Part shown: positions 1 to 8,361 of the stretch, one piece after another
How the letters are laid out: every line of letters begins with the position of its first letter
Position numbering within the stretch: position 1 is the first letter of the stretch
Source: Sphingomonas sp. RIT328
Lineage (GTDB): Bacteria > Pseudomonadota > Alphaproteobacteria > Sphingomonadales > Sphingomonadaceae
Direction: 5' to 3'
DNA: 39,409 bases
NCBI RefSeq assembly: GCF_000632225.1
Contig: NZ_JFYV01000028.1
Location: 1 to 39,409, forward strand
Notes under the pieces: generated by a model
The model's database searches: none
Seen by the model: only the letters and a program-made list of their open reading frames with translations
What the model was told of the DNA's origin: nothing
Program-made: the position numbers and the translations under genes

Positions 1-116
1 GAGAGGATGATGTCGCTTCGAATGACCGCCGCCTTCGGCATGATCGCCCCGCTGCCGCATCCGGCGAGCAGCAGGGCGATCATGCCGAAGGCGGCGGTCA
101 TTCGAAGCGACATCAT
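1..116 (-). CDS. Start of a putative lipoprotein gene (partial, runs into the fold-back)
   Basis: On the minus strand an ATG at 116 overlaps the lacI stop codon as ATGA. It begins a typical lipoprotein signal peptide: MMSLRM, a hydrophobic stretch, then the lipobox LLAGC with the lipidated Cys at residue 20. The overlap with lacI suggests translational coupling in the same operon. After about residue 22 the sequence folds back on itself, so everything upstream of roughly base 55 is a mirrored copy and cannot be trusted as protein. The function is unknown. The call rests on the signal peptide and the coupled start only. Confidence 0.5.
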   Translation of the reverse strand, partial: MMSLRMTAAFGMIALLLAGCGSGAIMPKAAVIRSDIIL

Positions 117-122
117 CCTCTC
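1..122. repeat. Near-perfect 55-bp fold-back inverted repeat at the window edge
   Basis: Bases 1-55 are the reverse complement of 68-122 with a single mismatch (50 against 73), leaving a 12-base loop at 56-67. The right arm sits in a sensible context: it holds the end of lacI and the start of the next gene on the minus strand. The left arm is a mirrored copy of that start. Position 1 is already paired, so the arms may continue outside the window. A natural palindrome is possible, but a fold-back chimera at the end of an assembled contig fits better. Confidence 0.9.
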
Positions 123-1189
123 TCCTCTTCCACCACCATGGCGTCGCGCGGCGGCGCGGTCGAGCCGCGGACGACGAGTCCGGCGGGAACCACGGTGGGT
201 CCGTCGGGCGTCGCGCGGCCGGCGCGTTCGGCGATGATCAGTTCGACCGCCCGGGCCGCGACCTCGGCGATCGGCTGGACGATCGCGGTCAGCGCCGGAT
301 GGGTGAAGCGGACGATCGGCGTATCGTCGAAGCTGACCAGCGACACATCGCGCGGCACGTCGAGGCCGCGCGTACGCAGCAGCGCGAGCGTTGCCAGCGC
401 CATCTGGTCGTTGCTGGCGATGATCGCGCTCGGCGGGGCAGGCGAGTCGAGCAGCCGCTGCGCCGCGTCGCGGCCCGAGGCGAAGCTGAAGTCACCCTCG
501 GCGAGCAGGTCGTCGGTGGCAAGGCCCGCCGCCGCCATCGCCCGCCGCCAGCCGGCGACGCGCCAGTCGCTCAGCTCATAGTCGGACGGCCCGGCGATGA
601 ACCCGATCCGCCGGTGGCCGAGCGCGACGAGATGCTCGGTGGCGAGCCGCGCGGCATTGTCGTCGTCCATGGTCAGCGCGAAGCCGCCCGGCGCCAGCGA
701 GCCGATCCGCGCATAGCTGATGCCGTGCCGGTCGAGCAGTCCGGTGATCAGCGCGTTCTCCGAATGCGGCGGGGTGAGGATGACGCCGTCCGGCTGCAAG
801 GCGGCGATCGCGCCCGCCAATTCGCGCTCGATATGGTCGCTGTGCGTGTCGACCAGCTCGATGATCAATCGATAGCCGTGCTCGGCGCAGGTCAGCATGC
901 CGCCGAGCAGCATCTGGTCGACCCAGTCGGCGCCCTGGCGGCTGCGCCAGTCGGCGATGGTCCGCTCGCGATCGTTGAGCGCGAGGATCAGATAGGAGCG
1001 CGATCCGCTCATCCGCTGCGCCGCGATCGAGGGCACGTAGCCGAGCCGGGCGATCGACTCCTGCACGCGCTGCATCATCTCGGGCCGGACGTTGGGTTCC
1101 TTGTTGATGACGCGGCTCACCGTCTGCAACGATACGCCGGCATCGGCGGCGACGTGGCGGATGGTGACGGCCTGGCGACGGCGGGCCAT
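113..1189 (-). CDS. LacI-family transcriptional regulator
   Basis: This 358-residue protein has the normal length and layout of LacI/GalR repressors. The N-terminal helix-turn-helix covers about residues 8-55 (VTIRHVAADAGVSLQTVSRV, then a hinge helix near GYVPSIAAQRM). A periplasmic-binding-protein-like effector domain follows to about residue 345. Such proteins bind operator DNA as dimers and respond to a sugar. The gene starts 3 bases after the stop of the halogenase remnant and ends in an ATGA overlap with the next gene, so it was probably in one operon with both. Nearby MFS, GH16 and GH3 genes suggest it controls glucan use (inference). I could not identify an operator with confidence. 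Confidence 0.93.
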   Translation of the reverse strand: MARRRQAVTIRHVAADAGVSLQTVSRVINKEPNVRPEMMQRVQESIARLGYVPSIAAQRMSGSRSYLILALNDRERTIADWRSRQGADWVDQMLLGGMLTCAEHGYRLIIELVDTHSDHIERELAGAIAALQPDGVILTPPHSENALITGLLDRHGISYARIGSLAPGGFALTMDDDNAARLATEHLVALGHRRIGFIAGPSDYELSDWRVAGWRRAMAAAGLATDDLLAEGDFSFASGRDAAQRLLDSPAPPSAIIASNDQMALATLALLRTRGLDVPRDVSLVSFDDTPIVRFTHPALTAIVQPIAEVAARAVELIIAERAGRATPDGPTVVPAGLVVRGSTAPPRDAMVVEEERG

Positions 1190-1192
1190 CGG

Positions 1193-1841
1193 TCAGCCGG
1201 CGTCGCGGGCGATGCCGCCATGATGCGCGACATAGCTGGCATGGTCGGGCAGGCCGCGCACCGCCGCGGCTACGGTGCGGCGCAGCGTGTCGAGCAGCCG
1301 GGCGAGGTCGGCGTCGCTCGAATTGGCCGCGATCGGATGGTGGCTGCGCGGCATGATCCCCTGACCCATCATCACCTGTACCCAGCTCTGCTCCGCGAAC
1401 AACTCCTCATTGCGGCGGAAGGCGCGGCGGGTCTCGCGGAACAGCTCGATCTTCTGCGCGCGACTGTCGGGGATCGGCATTGCCGCGCCGTATCGCCAGC
1501 AGCCGTCGCGCCGTTCGGTGACCTTGTAGGGAAGGATCAGGACGTCGCGGGTCTGCACCCTATCGAGCTGTTGCTGGTCGATTCGAGCAGCTCCATGAAG
1601 TCGCCGGCAAGGCCCGGGCGATGCGGTTGCGATGCCATGGCCGCCGCCGCGTGCCGGTAACGAAGCGCAGCCGGTTGGGCGCGCTGCGCAACTCGCAATC
1701 GACGTCGCCGAGCAGGCGGGCGAGCGCGGCATCATGGTCGAGATGGCGGCTGCACGAGACGATGGCGTCGGCGACGCGATGCCGGAGCGGTATGCGCCAC
1801 TGCCAGCCGGCGTCATGTGCCATCGCGCGGGTACAGGGCAT
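1193..1841 (-). pseudogene. Remnant of a flavin-dependent tryptophan halogenase
   Basis: Three pieces of the Trp_halogenase family lie in order but in different frames. Positions 1841 to about 1620 encode AHDAGWQWRIPLRHR and FVTGTRRRPWHRNRIA. After a one-base shift near 1620 comes GLAGDFMELLESTS, matching the family's conserved LE-STS segment. About 45 codons are then missing. The C-terminal part resumes in a third frame with RDVLILPYKVTER, the conserved AMPIPDS and ELFAEQSWVQVMMGQGIMPR, ending at 1193. The N-terminal FAD-binding half is absent; weak traces may reach about 1900. Intact members of about 500 residues halogenate indoles using reduced flavin. With a truncation, a frameshift and a deletion, this copy cannot be functional. 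Confidence 0.82.
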
Positions 1842-1917
1842 CGGCGGGCGGACGCTGTCGATACGCCGACGGTGCCGATCCCCTGCGACGATACGGCGTG
1901 GCAGGCTCGTCGGCTAA

Positions 1918-2343
1918 GCGGGCGCAGGCAAGACGCTGGAGAGCTTTCCGGTCGATCATGTCGAGGACGCCGATGACGGCTATCGCTGGTATGAGAAACA
2001 GGGGCTGACGCTGCTGTTCCGCTTCGGCCACGGGCTGAGCTACACCGCCTTCGCCCATCGCAACCCGGTGGTGACCGGCGGGTGCCGCCTGCGCGTCACC
2101 TTCGACGTGACCGGCACCGGTGCGCCGACGTGCCTCGCCGGCCTCACCCGCGTGACGGTGCATCCCGGCGAGACGCGGCGCGTGACGCTGGCCGCGGAGC
2201 CGCGCGTCGTCGCCGATCACGATAGCGCGCTGCCCGGCGGGCGGATCGCCGCAAGGCGCTATCGCGTCGCGCTCGCGCATGATGCGGGCGATCGTTCGAC
2301 GGTGGCGAGCGCGACGCTGCGGGGGGCGACGATGAAGCCGTAA
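1918..2343 (+). pseudogene. Remnant of a GH3 beta-glucosidase (C-terminal end only)
   Basis: A frame open from the stop codon at 1915-1917 encodes the C-terminal part of a family 3 glycoside hydrolase. GYRWYEKQG and LFRFGHGLSYTAF are the hallmark segment before the fibronectin-III-like domain. The end of that domain follows (LTRVTVHPGETRRVTLAAEP, ARRYRVALAHDAGD) and the frame stops at 2343. The catalytic barrel is missing and the FnIII-like domain appears to have lost its middle. No plausible start codon or signal peptide precedes it. GH3 enzymes hydrolyse beta-glucosides released by enzymes such as the GH16 protein at 3618-4448. I judge it a dead gene fragment. Confidence 0.78.
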
Positions 2344-2420
2344 GTCGCGCGACGGACGCGCTTATCCGGGGGCGCCCCGCATTGCCTGCCGGCCGGATCG
2401 CGGGCAGGATCCGGCCGACG

Positions 2421-3614
2421 ATGATCCAGTCCGCCAATCCCCGTCCGCGCCTGTTCCTGGCGATCGTCGCGCTCGCCTATGTCGGCGGGGTGATCGCCTA
2501 TCTGCCGCTGCTCACCTTGCTGCTGCCGCTCAAGATCGAGGCGCTGAGCGGGGCGGGGCGGATCGGCCTGTCCGCCGCCTGCGTCACCGCCGGGGCGGTG
2601 GCGGCGAGCCTGTCCAACGTCGTCTTCGGCTGGCTGAGCGACCGGTCGCGACAGCGCGGCGGCGGGCGGCGGCGATGGATCGCGGGCGGCGGCGTCGCCA
2701 CCGCAGCGAGCTATGCGGCGGTGGCGCTGGCGACGACGCCGGCGGCGCTGATCGCGGCGATCGCCTTCTTCCAGGTCGTGGTCAATGCGATGCTCGCGCC
2801 GCTGATGGCGATCATGGCGGAAGAGATCGCCGACGGCGACAAGGGCGTCGCCGGCGGGCTGCTCTCGCTCGGGCCGCCGACCGCCTCGGCCTTTTCGGCA
2901 TGGCTGGTCGGCGAGGCGTTGCTGCCCGCCGAGATGCGGCTGGCGCTGGTGCCGGCGGTGGTACTGGTCTGCATCGTGCCGCTGCTGCTCGTCCACGGCC
3001 GCGCCGCGCCGGTCGCCGCGGATCAGGCGGCGCTCGCGCTGCCGCCGCGCCGCGACCTGATCGTCGCCGGCGTGTCGCGCCTGTTGTTCCAGATCGCGAG
3101 CGTGGTGACGCAGGGCTATCTGCTCTTCTATTTCGAAAGCATCGTCGCGCCGGCGGGGCATGGCCTGTTGCCGGCGCGGGTCGGGCATCTGATGACGCTG
3201 GCCTTCGTCGTGCCGCTGCCGATCGCGCTGCTGCTCGGCCGGCTGTCGGACCGGGCGCGGCGGCGCAAGCCGTTCCTGCTGCTCGCCAGTGCGGTCGCGG
3301 CGGCGGGGCTGGTCGGCATGGCGGGGGCGAGCGGCTGGACGGCGGGCGCGATCGCCTTCATCGTCTACACCACCGGTGCGTCGGTGTTCGTCGCGCTGCA
3401 GGCGGCGTTCGCGATGCAATTGCTGCCGAACCCCGACCATCGCGGGCGCGACCTCGGGCTGCTCAACCTCGCCAACACTGTGCCGTCGCTGCTCGGCCCG
3501 CCGCTCGCCTGGTGGCTGGCGACGCCGCAGGATTTCGGCGCGGTGATGCTGCTGCTCGCCGGGCTGACCGTCGCCGGCGGGCTCGCCATGCTCGGCGTGC
3601 GCAGCTGGCGCTGA
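2421..3614 (+). CDS. MFS transporter, probably oligosaccharide uptake
   Basis: The protein has about 397 residues and is mostly hydrophobic, with about 12 predicted membrane segments. The major-facilitator loop is present after helix 2 (GWLSDRSRQRGGGRRR, about residues 63-78) and repeats in the second half (LLGRLSDRARRRKP). The ATG at 2421 is preferred over an in-frame ATG 13 codons upstream, because MIQSANPRPRLFLAIV leads straight into the first helix. It follows the GH3 remnant on the same strand and converges on the GH16 gene with a 3-base gap. Import of glucan breakdown products is an inference from position; the substrate cannot be read from sequence. Confidence 0.85.
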   Translation: MIQSANPRPRLFLAIVALAYVGGVIAYLPLLTLLLPLKIEALSGAGRIGLSAACVTAGAVAASLSNVVFGWLSDRSRQRGGGRRRWIAGGGVATAASYAAVALATTPAALIAAIAFFQVVVNAMLAPLMAIMAEEIADGDKGVAGGLLSLGPPTASAFSAWLVGEALLPAEMRLALVPAVVLVCIVPLLLVHGRAAPVAADQAALALPPRRDLIVAGVSRLLFQIASVVTQGYLLFYFESIVAPAGHGLLPARVGHLMTLAFVVPLPIALLLGRLSDRARRRKPFLLLASAVAAAGLVGMAGASGWTAGAIAFIVYTTGASVFVALQAAFAMQLLPNPDHRGRDLGLLNLANTVPSLLGPPLAWWLATPQDFGAVMLLLAGLTVAGGLAMLGVRSWR

Positions 3615-3617
3615 CGT

Positions 3618-4448
3618 CTATGGCCGCTGCCAGAAGCGGACATAGTCGACCGCCATCCGCTGCGGCAGCGCGGCGTCGTCGATGCCCTTGCTGCCGCCCC
3701 AGTCGCCGCCGATCGCGAGGTTGAGGATCAGCTGATAGGGGCGGATGAACGGCCAGGCGCCGGTGCCGCCGGGCCGATCGTTGGCGACGCGCATATAGGC
3801 GCGGTCGTCGATGCCGATCAGGATCGCGTCGGGCCGCCAGTCGAGCTGATAGCGGTGGAAGGCGGTGCAGGCGCTCGGCACCGTGACCTGCGCGCCGCGC
3901 TGCGTGCCCTTGACGTGATTGTAGAGCGCGCTGTGCACCGTCGCATGGACGACATTGGGGTCCCAGCCGACCATCTCCATCACGTCGATCTCGCCCATCG
4001 CCGGCCACGTCCCCGACGAGGGCAGCAGCCAGATCGCCGGCCAGGTGCCTCGCCCGCAGGGCAGCTTCGCGCGCACCTCGTAGAAGCCGTAGCCGAAGGC
4101 GCGGCGGCTGACGAGCTTGGCGGAGGTATAGGATTGGCCGCCGCTGTCCGCCGCGGTCGGGCGTTCGGCACGCGCCTCGATCACCAGCGCGCCGTCGCGG
4201 ATGCGGGCGTTGTCGGGGCCGTAATATTGCTTTTCATGGTTGAACCAGCCCTGCTTGTTATTGGCGGTGTCGAAGCGCCACAGCCGCGCGTCGATCGCCG
4301 GGCCGGTGAATTCGTCGGCGACGTCGGGCGCGCGCGCCGGTGCGGCAATCGGCTGGTCGACGCGCTGGTCGGTGGCGCCGAGCGTCGCCGGCGGAGCGAG
4401 CGCGGCCTGGGCGGCGAACAGCGGCAGCAGCATCGGTGTCATAAGCAT
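3618..4448 (-). CDS. Secreted GH16 endo-beta-glucanase (laminarinase-like)
   Basis: This 276-residue protein has an N-terminal signal peptide (MLMTPMLLPLFAAQAALA) and a single GH16 domain. The catalytic signature GEIDVMEMVG lies at residues 152-161, with E153 as nucleophile, D155 assisting and E158 as acid/base. WPAIWLLP just before it and the C-terminal strand DYVRFWQR are also typical. Family members cut internal beta-1,3 or beta-1,3/1,4 bonds in laminarin and similar glucans, outside the cytoplasm. AGAGG-like AAGAGGA lies 5 bases before the ATG, and an A/T-rich TATAAAAAT upstream may be part of its promoter. With the MFS, LacI and GH3 remnant it forms a beta-glucan utilisation locus. Confidence 0.93.
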   Translation of the reverse strand: MLMTPMLLPLFAAQAALAPPATLGATDQRVDQPIAAPARAPDVADEFTGPAIDARLWRFDTANNKQGWFNHEKQYYGPDNARIRDGALVIEARAERPTAADSGGQSYTSAKLVSRRAFGYGFYEVRAKLPCGRGTWPAIWLLPSSGTWPAMGEIDVMEMVGWDPNVVHATVHSALYNHVKGTQRGAQVTVPSACTAFHRYQLDWRPDAILIGIDDRAYMRVANDRPGGTGAWPFIRPYQLILNLAIGGDWGGSKGIDDAALPQRMAVDYVRFWQRP

Positions 4449-4539
4449 CCTCTTATTTTTATAGGGACATGCTAGCAGCTCGCGGTGCGACGGGTGACGA
4501 AAAGTTCATCGGCCCGTCCTCGTCCGGACAGCGACGCGG

Positions 4540-5304
4540 GTGCAGGACCGGAGGATGGCCGCGTCCCGCATCCGATCGTCGCGCCGGCGGCTCGTCCGCG
4601 TCGGCGGCGTTGCGGCGGTGGTGCTGGCGATCATCGCCGGGGTCGCCGCCTCGGCGGGCTTCTTCGATCGCGATCCGCTGCACCTCGTCCGCCCGCGCGG
4701 CCCGGCACAGCGGATCGGCGTCCTCTATCTGTCGGGCGACATGGGGCTGCGCTACGGGCCCAATCCGCACACCGTCGCGGCGCTCGCGGCCGCCGGCCTG
4801 CCGGTCGCGGCGTGGAGCACGCCGGCGCTGTTCGGCCGACGACGCGACCGCGGCACCGTCGATGCGATCATCGCCGATGCGGTGCGCACCTCGCTCGCCC
4901 GGACCGGGGCGGCGCGGCTGATGCTGGTCGGCCAATCCTATGGCGCCGACGTGTTGCAGACCGGCCTTGCCGCACTGCCCGCCGATCAGCGGGCGCGGAT
5001 CGCCGGGGTGGTGCTGATCGTGCCGGGGGAGACGGTCTATTTCCGCGCCGATCCGTCCGGGATAGCCTATCGCGGCACCGCCGACAGCCTCGCGCGCCTG
5101 ACGCTGCCGCGGCTCGGCTGGACGTCGCTGACCTGCATCTACGGCATCGCCGAGCCGGACAGCGCCTGCCCGATGCTGCGCGGTACGCGCGCGACGGTGA
5201 TCGCGATGCCGGGCGGCCATTTCCTCGACGACGATTATGCCGCGCTGGCGGACCGCGTGCTGACGGCGATCCACCGCGCGGCACCCGGGGAAGCCGCGCG
5301 ATGA
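4540..5304 (+). CDS. acvB: VirJ/AcvB-like serine hydrolase, probably acting on lysyl-phosphatidylglycerol
   Basis: The protein has about 254 residues with an N-terminal hydrophobic anchor or signal (VGGVAAVVLAIIAGVAASAG) and one VirJ-type alpha/beta-hydrolase domain. The nucleophile elbow is GQSYGAD; the downstream acid lies near YGIAEPDSAC and the catalytic His in MPGGHFLDDDY. Periplasmic AcvB of rhizobia and agrobacteria cleaves lysyl-phosphatidylglycerol and is encoded beside the lysyl-PG synthase; here mprF lies 485 bases downstream. This copy is VirJ-length, with one domain rather than the two of full AcvB. The start is uncertain: GTG at 4540 or ATG at 4555, the latter with GGAGG directly against it. 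The gene name rests on context. Confidence 0.8.
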   Translation: MQDRRMAASRIRSSRRRLVRVGGVAAVVLAIIAGVAASAGFFDRDPLHLVRPRGPAQRIGVLYLSGDMGLRYGPNPHTVAALAAAGLPVAAWSTPALFGRRRDRGTVDAIIADAVRTSLARTGAARLMLVGQSYGADVLQTGLAALPADQRARIAGVVLIVPGETVYFRADPSGIAYRGTADSLARLTLPRLGWTSLTCIYGIAEPDSACPMLRGTRATVIAMPGGHFLDDDYAALADRVLTAIHRAAPGEAAR

Positions 5305-5373
5305 TTCGACGCAATGGTGCGGCAATGCGCGGCCTGTGCCGTCTATGATCGTAAGATGGTGGGGGAGACGATC

Positions 5374-5793
5374 ATGACCATGACGCGATGGGCGCTCGTG
5401 CTCGCAGGCCTGACCGGCGCGACCGTGGCGCAGGCCAACGTGCCGGCCAGGCCGCCGGCGGTGATCGGCCGCTGGGCCAATCCGCGCAATACGCTGGCGG
5501 TGCAGACCGGGCGTTGCGCCGACGGTACGCTGTGCGGCCGGATCGTCTGGGCGAGCCCGCAGGCGCGCGCCGAGGCGCGCAACGCCGGCCTGCCCGATCT
5601 GGTCGGAACGCAATTGCTGCGCGGCTATCACCGCAACCGCGCCGGAATCTGGGTCGGGCGGGTGTTCGTCCCCGACATGCGCCGCACCTTCTCGTCGCGC
5701 ATCCGCCAGGAGACGCCGGCGACGCTGACCATCTCGGGCTGCGTCGTCGCCGGCTTGCTGTGCAAGTCGCAGGTCTGGCACCGGGTGGCGTGA
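5374..5793 (+). CDS. Small exported DUF2147-family protein
   Basis: This protein has about 139 residues with a signal peptide (MTMTRWALVLAGLTGATVAQA). The mature part begins IGRWANPRNTLAV and contains CADGTLCGRIVWASP and a C-terminal CVVAGLLCKSQVWHRV, the usual layout of DUF2147. The family is predicted to be a small beta-barrel outside the cytoplasm; its biochemical role is not established. GGGGGAG at 5361-5367 is well placed for the ATG at 5374, and a second ATG lies two codons on. The gene sits 69 bases after the hydrolase gene, and its stop overlaps the GTG start of mprF, so it is almost certainly co-translated with mprF. This links it by position to lipid lysylation. Confidence 0.85.
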   Translation: MTMTRWALVLAGLTGATVAQANVPARPPAVIGRWANPRNTLAVQTGRCADGTLCGRIVWASPQARAEARNAGLPDLVGTQLLRGYHRNRAGIWVGRVFVPDMRRTFSSRIRQETPATLTISGCVVAGLLCKSQVWHRVA

Positions 5794-8348
5794 CAGTCGG
5801 CCGTCTGGATGCGGTGATCGCCTATGCGCAGCAGCACCGCCGCAGCCTGACGGTCGCCGCGGTGCTGCTCATCGCGGCGATCGGCTTCGCCGCGCTGCGG
5901 CTGGTGCTGCGCGAGGTGCATCTCAGCGACGTGCGCGCCGCGCTGCGCGCCATTCCCGATACGCACATCGCCGCCAGCCTGGCGCTGACCGCGGCGAGCT
6001 ATCTGCTGCTGACCGGGCTCGACTGGGTGGCGTTGCGGGCGGTCGGTCGACCGCTGCCGTGGCGGATCGCGGCGGCGGGGTCGTTCACCAGTTATACGCT
6101 CAGCCACAATCTCGGCCTGTCGCTGATCACCGGCGGATCGGCGCGGCTGCGCCTCTACGGCGCGGCGGGGCTCGCCTTCGGGGAGATCGCGCAGGTCGCG
6201 GGCATCTGCGCGCTCGCCTTCTGGGCAGGCGTCGCCGGCGCGGCGGGGATCGGGCTGATCGCGGGCGACGGCATGACGCTCGGCCCGGTGACGCTGTCCG
6301 CCGTCGCCGCGCGATCGCTCGGCGCCGCGCTGCTCGCGCTGCTGACGGTGCTGCCGCTGCTGCGGCTGCGCGGCGCGACGACGCTCGGCCCGGCGCGGTT
6401 CGGCATCGCGCTGCCGAGTCTGCGGCAGATGGCGGCGCTCGCCGGCCTGTCGCTCGCCGATCTGACGATGGCGTCGGCGGCGCTGTTCGTGCTGGTGCCG
6501 GGCGCGGCGCCGGAGGCCTTTCCCGGCTTCGTCGTCGCTTATGCGGTGGCGGTGGTCGTCGCGCTGCTGCTGCACGTGCCGGGCGGGCTCGGCGTGTTCG
6601 AGACGGTGGTGCTGGCGACGGTGCCGGGCGACCGGCCGACATTGTTCGCGGCCCTGCTGCTCTACCGGCTGATCTATTATCTGCTGCCGCTGCTGATCGC
6701 GGCGATCGGCATTGCCGCGAGCGAGGGCTGGCGGCTGCGCCACCCGATCCGCCGCGGCCTCGGCTATGTCGATCGCGCCGGGCAATTGCTCGCGCCGAGC
6801 GCGGTGACCGCGCTGGTGTTCGTCGCCGGCTTCGTGATGCTGGTGTCCGGCGCCCTGCCCGGCGTGAAGGGGCGGCTGACCGAGCTGACCGACCTCGTGC
6901 CGCTGCCGTTCATCGAGGGATCGCACATGGCGGGCAGCCTGATCGGCACCGCGATGCTGCTCGTCGCGCCGGCGCTGACCGCGCGGCTGCGCTCGGGCTG
7001 GGCGGCGGCGCGCCTCCTGCTGATCGGCGGCGCGCTCTTCTCGCTGCTCAAGGGTCTTGATTACGAAGAGGCGCTGCTCCAGCTGATCGTCGCGGCGGTG
7101 CTGCAATATTGCCAGGCGAGCTTCTATCGCGAAGGCGGCATCCTCACCGACCGGCCGCGCTGGCCGTGGCTGGTCGCCGCCGCCGCGGCGCTGGCGTTGA
7201 GCATCTGGGCGGGCTTCTTCGCCTATAAGCGGACGCCGTACAGCGACGATCTGTGGTGGCGCTTCGCGCTCGACGGCAACGCGCCGCGCTTCCTGCGCGC
7301 GAGCTTCGCGGCGGGGGTGATGCTGACCGCGGTATCGGCGTGGCAATTGCTCACCGCGAGCCGGACGCGCGCGATGCCCGACGCTCTGCCGCCGCCGGCG
7401 GCGCTCGCCGCCGCCCTGCCGCACTGCCCGCGCACCGACGCCGCGCTCGCCTATACCGGCGACAAGAGCTTCATCGTCTCGGCGGCGGGCGATGCCTTTC
7501 TGATGTATCGCGTGCAGGGCCGTAGCTGGGTGGTGATGGGCGATCCGGTCGGCCCGGCGGCGGCATGGAGCGAATTGGTATGGAGCATCCGCCGCGCCTG
7601 CGACGCGCGCGCCGGGCGTCTGTGCTTCTACCAGGCGAGCGAACGGATGCTGCCGCTGTTCGTCGAGCTAGGCCTGCAGGCGATCAAATATGGCGAGGAG
7701 GCGCATGTCGTGCTCGCCGATTTCACCACCGCCGGGCCGCGCGGTAAGTCGCTGCGCCACGCGGTGCGGCGCACCGAGGCGGCGGGCGCGGTCTTCGCGG
7801 TCGAGCCGGCAGAGGCGGTACCCGATCTGCTTCCCGCGCTCGAACGCGTGTCGGCGGCATGGCTCGCCGGCAAGGCGGGGCAGGAGAAGCGCTTCAGCCT
7901 CGGCGCGTTCGAGCCCGCCTATCTGACCCGCTTCCCGGTCGCGGTGGTGCGGGTCGCGGGGGAGATCGTCGCCTTCGCCAATATCTGGACCTCGGGCGAC
8001 GGCGACGAGGTGTCGGTCGACCTGATGCGCCATCATCCCGATGCGCCTTATGGCACGATGGAGATGCTGCTCGTCCGGCTGATCGAATGGGCACGCGACG
8101 CCGGCTATGAGCGGTTCAACCTCGGCATGGCGCCGCTGTCGGGGATGCCGAGCGGGCGGCTGGCGCCGGTATGGGCGCGGCTGGGCCATGCGCTGTTCGC
8201 TAATGGCGAGCGGCTCTACGGTTTCGCCGGGCTGCGCGCGTTCAAGGCGAAGTTCGGGCCGATATGGGTGTCGCGCTACATCGCGACCCCCTCCGGTGCG
8301 GCGATGCCGCGCGCGCTGATCGACCTTGCCCGGCTGGTGAGCGCCTGA
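5790..8348 (+). CDS. mprF: Bifunctional lysylphosphatidylglycerol synthase/flippase MprF
   Basis: The protein has 852 residues, the normal length for MprF (LpiA in rhizobia). The first 530 or so residues are a polytopic flippase region of about 14 helices. The rest is the cytoplasmic aminoacyl-lipid synthase domain (DUF2156, GNAT-like), including DKSFIVSAAGDAFLMYRVQG, MGDPVG, CFYQASERMLP and FNLGMAPLSGM. It transfers lysine from lysyl-tRNA to phosphatidylglycerol and moves the product to the outer leaflet, lowering negative charge and so resistance to cationic peptides. The start is GTG at 5790 in a GTGA overlap with the DUF2147 gene. A longer open frame upstream is only a shadow of that gene. 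Its partnership with the AcvB-like hydrolase is known from other alphaproteobacteria. Confidence 0.92.
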   Translation: MTVGRLDAVIAYAQQHRRSLTVAAVLLIAAIGFAALRLVLREVHLSDVRAALRAIPDTHIAASLALTAASYLLLTGLDWVALRAVGRPLPWRIAAAGSFTSYTLSHNLGLSLITGGSARLRLYGAAGLAFGEIAQVAGICALAFWAGVAGAAGIGLIAGDGMTLGPVTLSAVAARSLGAALLALLTVLPLLRLRGATTLGPARFGIALPSLRQMAALAGLSLADLTMASAALFVLVPGAAPEAFPGFVVAYAVAVVVALLLHVPGGLGVFETVVLATVPGDRPTLFAALLLYRLIYYLLPLLIAAIGIAASEGWRLRHPIRRGLGYVDRAGQLLAPSAVTALVFVAGFVMLVSGALPGVKGRLTELTDLVPLPFIEGSHMAGSLIGTAMLLVAPALTARLRSGWAAARLLLIGGALFSLLKGLDYEEALLQLIVAAVLQYCQASFYREGGILTDRPRWPWLVAAAAALALSIWAGFFAYKRTPYSDDLWWRFALDGNAPRFLRASFAAGVMLTAVSAWQLLTASRTRAMPDALPPPAALAAALPHCPRTDAALAYTGDKSFIVSAAGDAFLMYRVQGRSWVVMGDPVGPAAAWSELVWSIRRACDARAGRLCFYQASERMLPLFVELGLQAIKYGEEAHVVLADFTTAGPRGKSLRHAVRRTEAAGAVFAVEPAEAVPDLLPALERVSAAWLAGKAGQEKRFSLGAFEPAYLTRFPVAVVRVAGEIVAFANIWTSGDGDEVSVDLMRHHPDAPYGTMEMLLVRLIEWARDAGYERFNLGMAPLSGMPSGRLAPVWARLGHALFANGERLYGFAGLRAFKAKFGPIWVSRYIATPSGAAMPRALIDLARLVSA

Positions 8349-8361
8349 TCGCTGCTCTAGG

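Noticed and set aside
2259..3440. 393-codon open frame on the minus strand opposite the MFS gene
   Set aside because: Composition is almost all Arg, Asp, Gln, Gly and Pro, typical of the antisense of a high-G+C gene; it has no domain or ribosome binding site.
5388..5789. 134-codon N-terminal extension of MprF
   Set aside because: The frame is open but is the out-of-frame shadow of the DUF2147 gene, Arg/Ala/Gly-rich and without membrane segments. The GTG at 5790 overlaps the preceding stop and gives a normal-length MprF.
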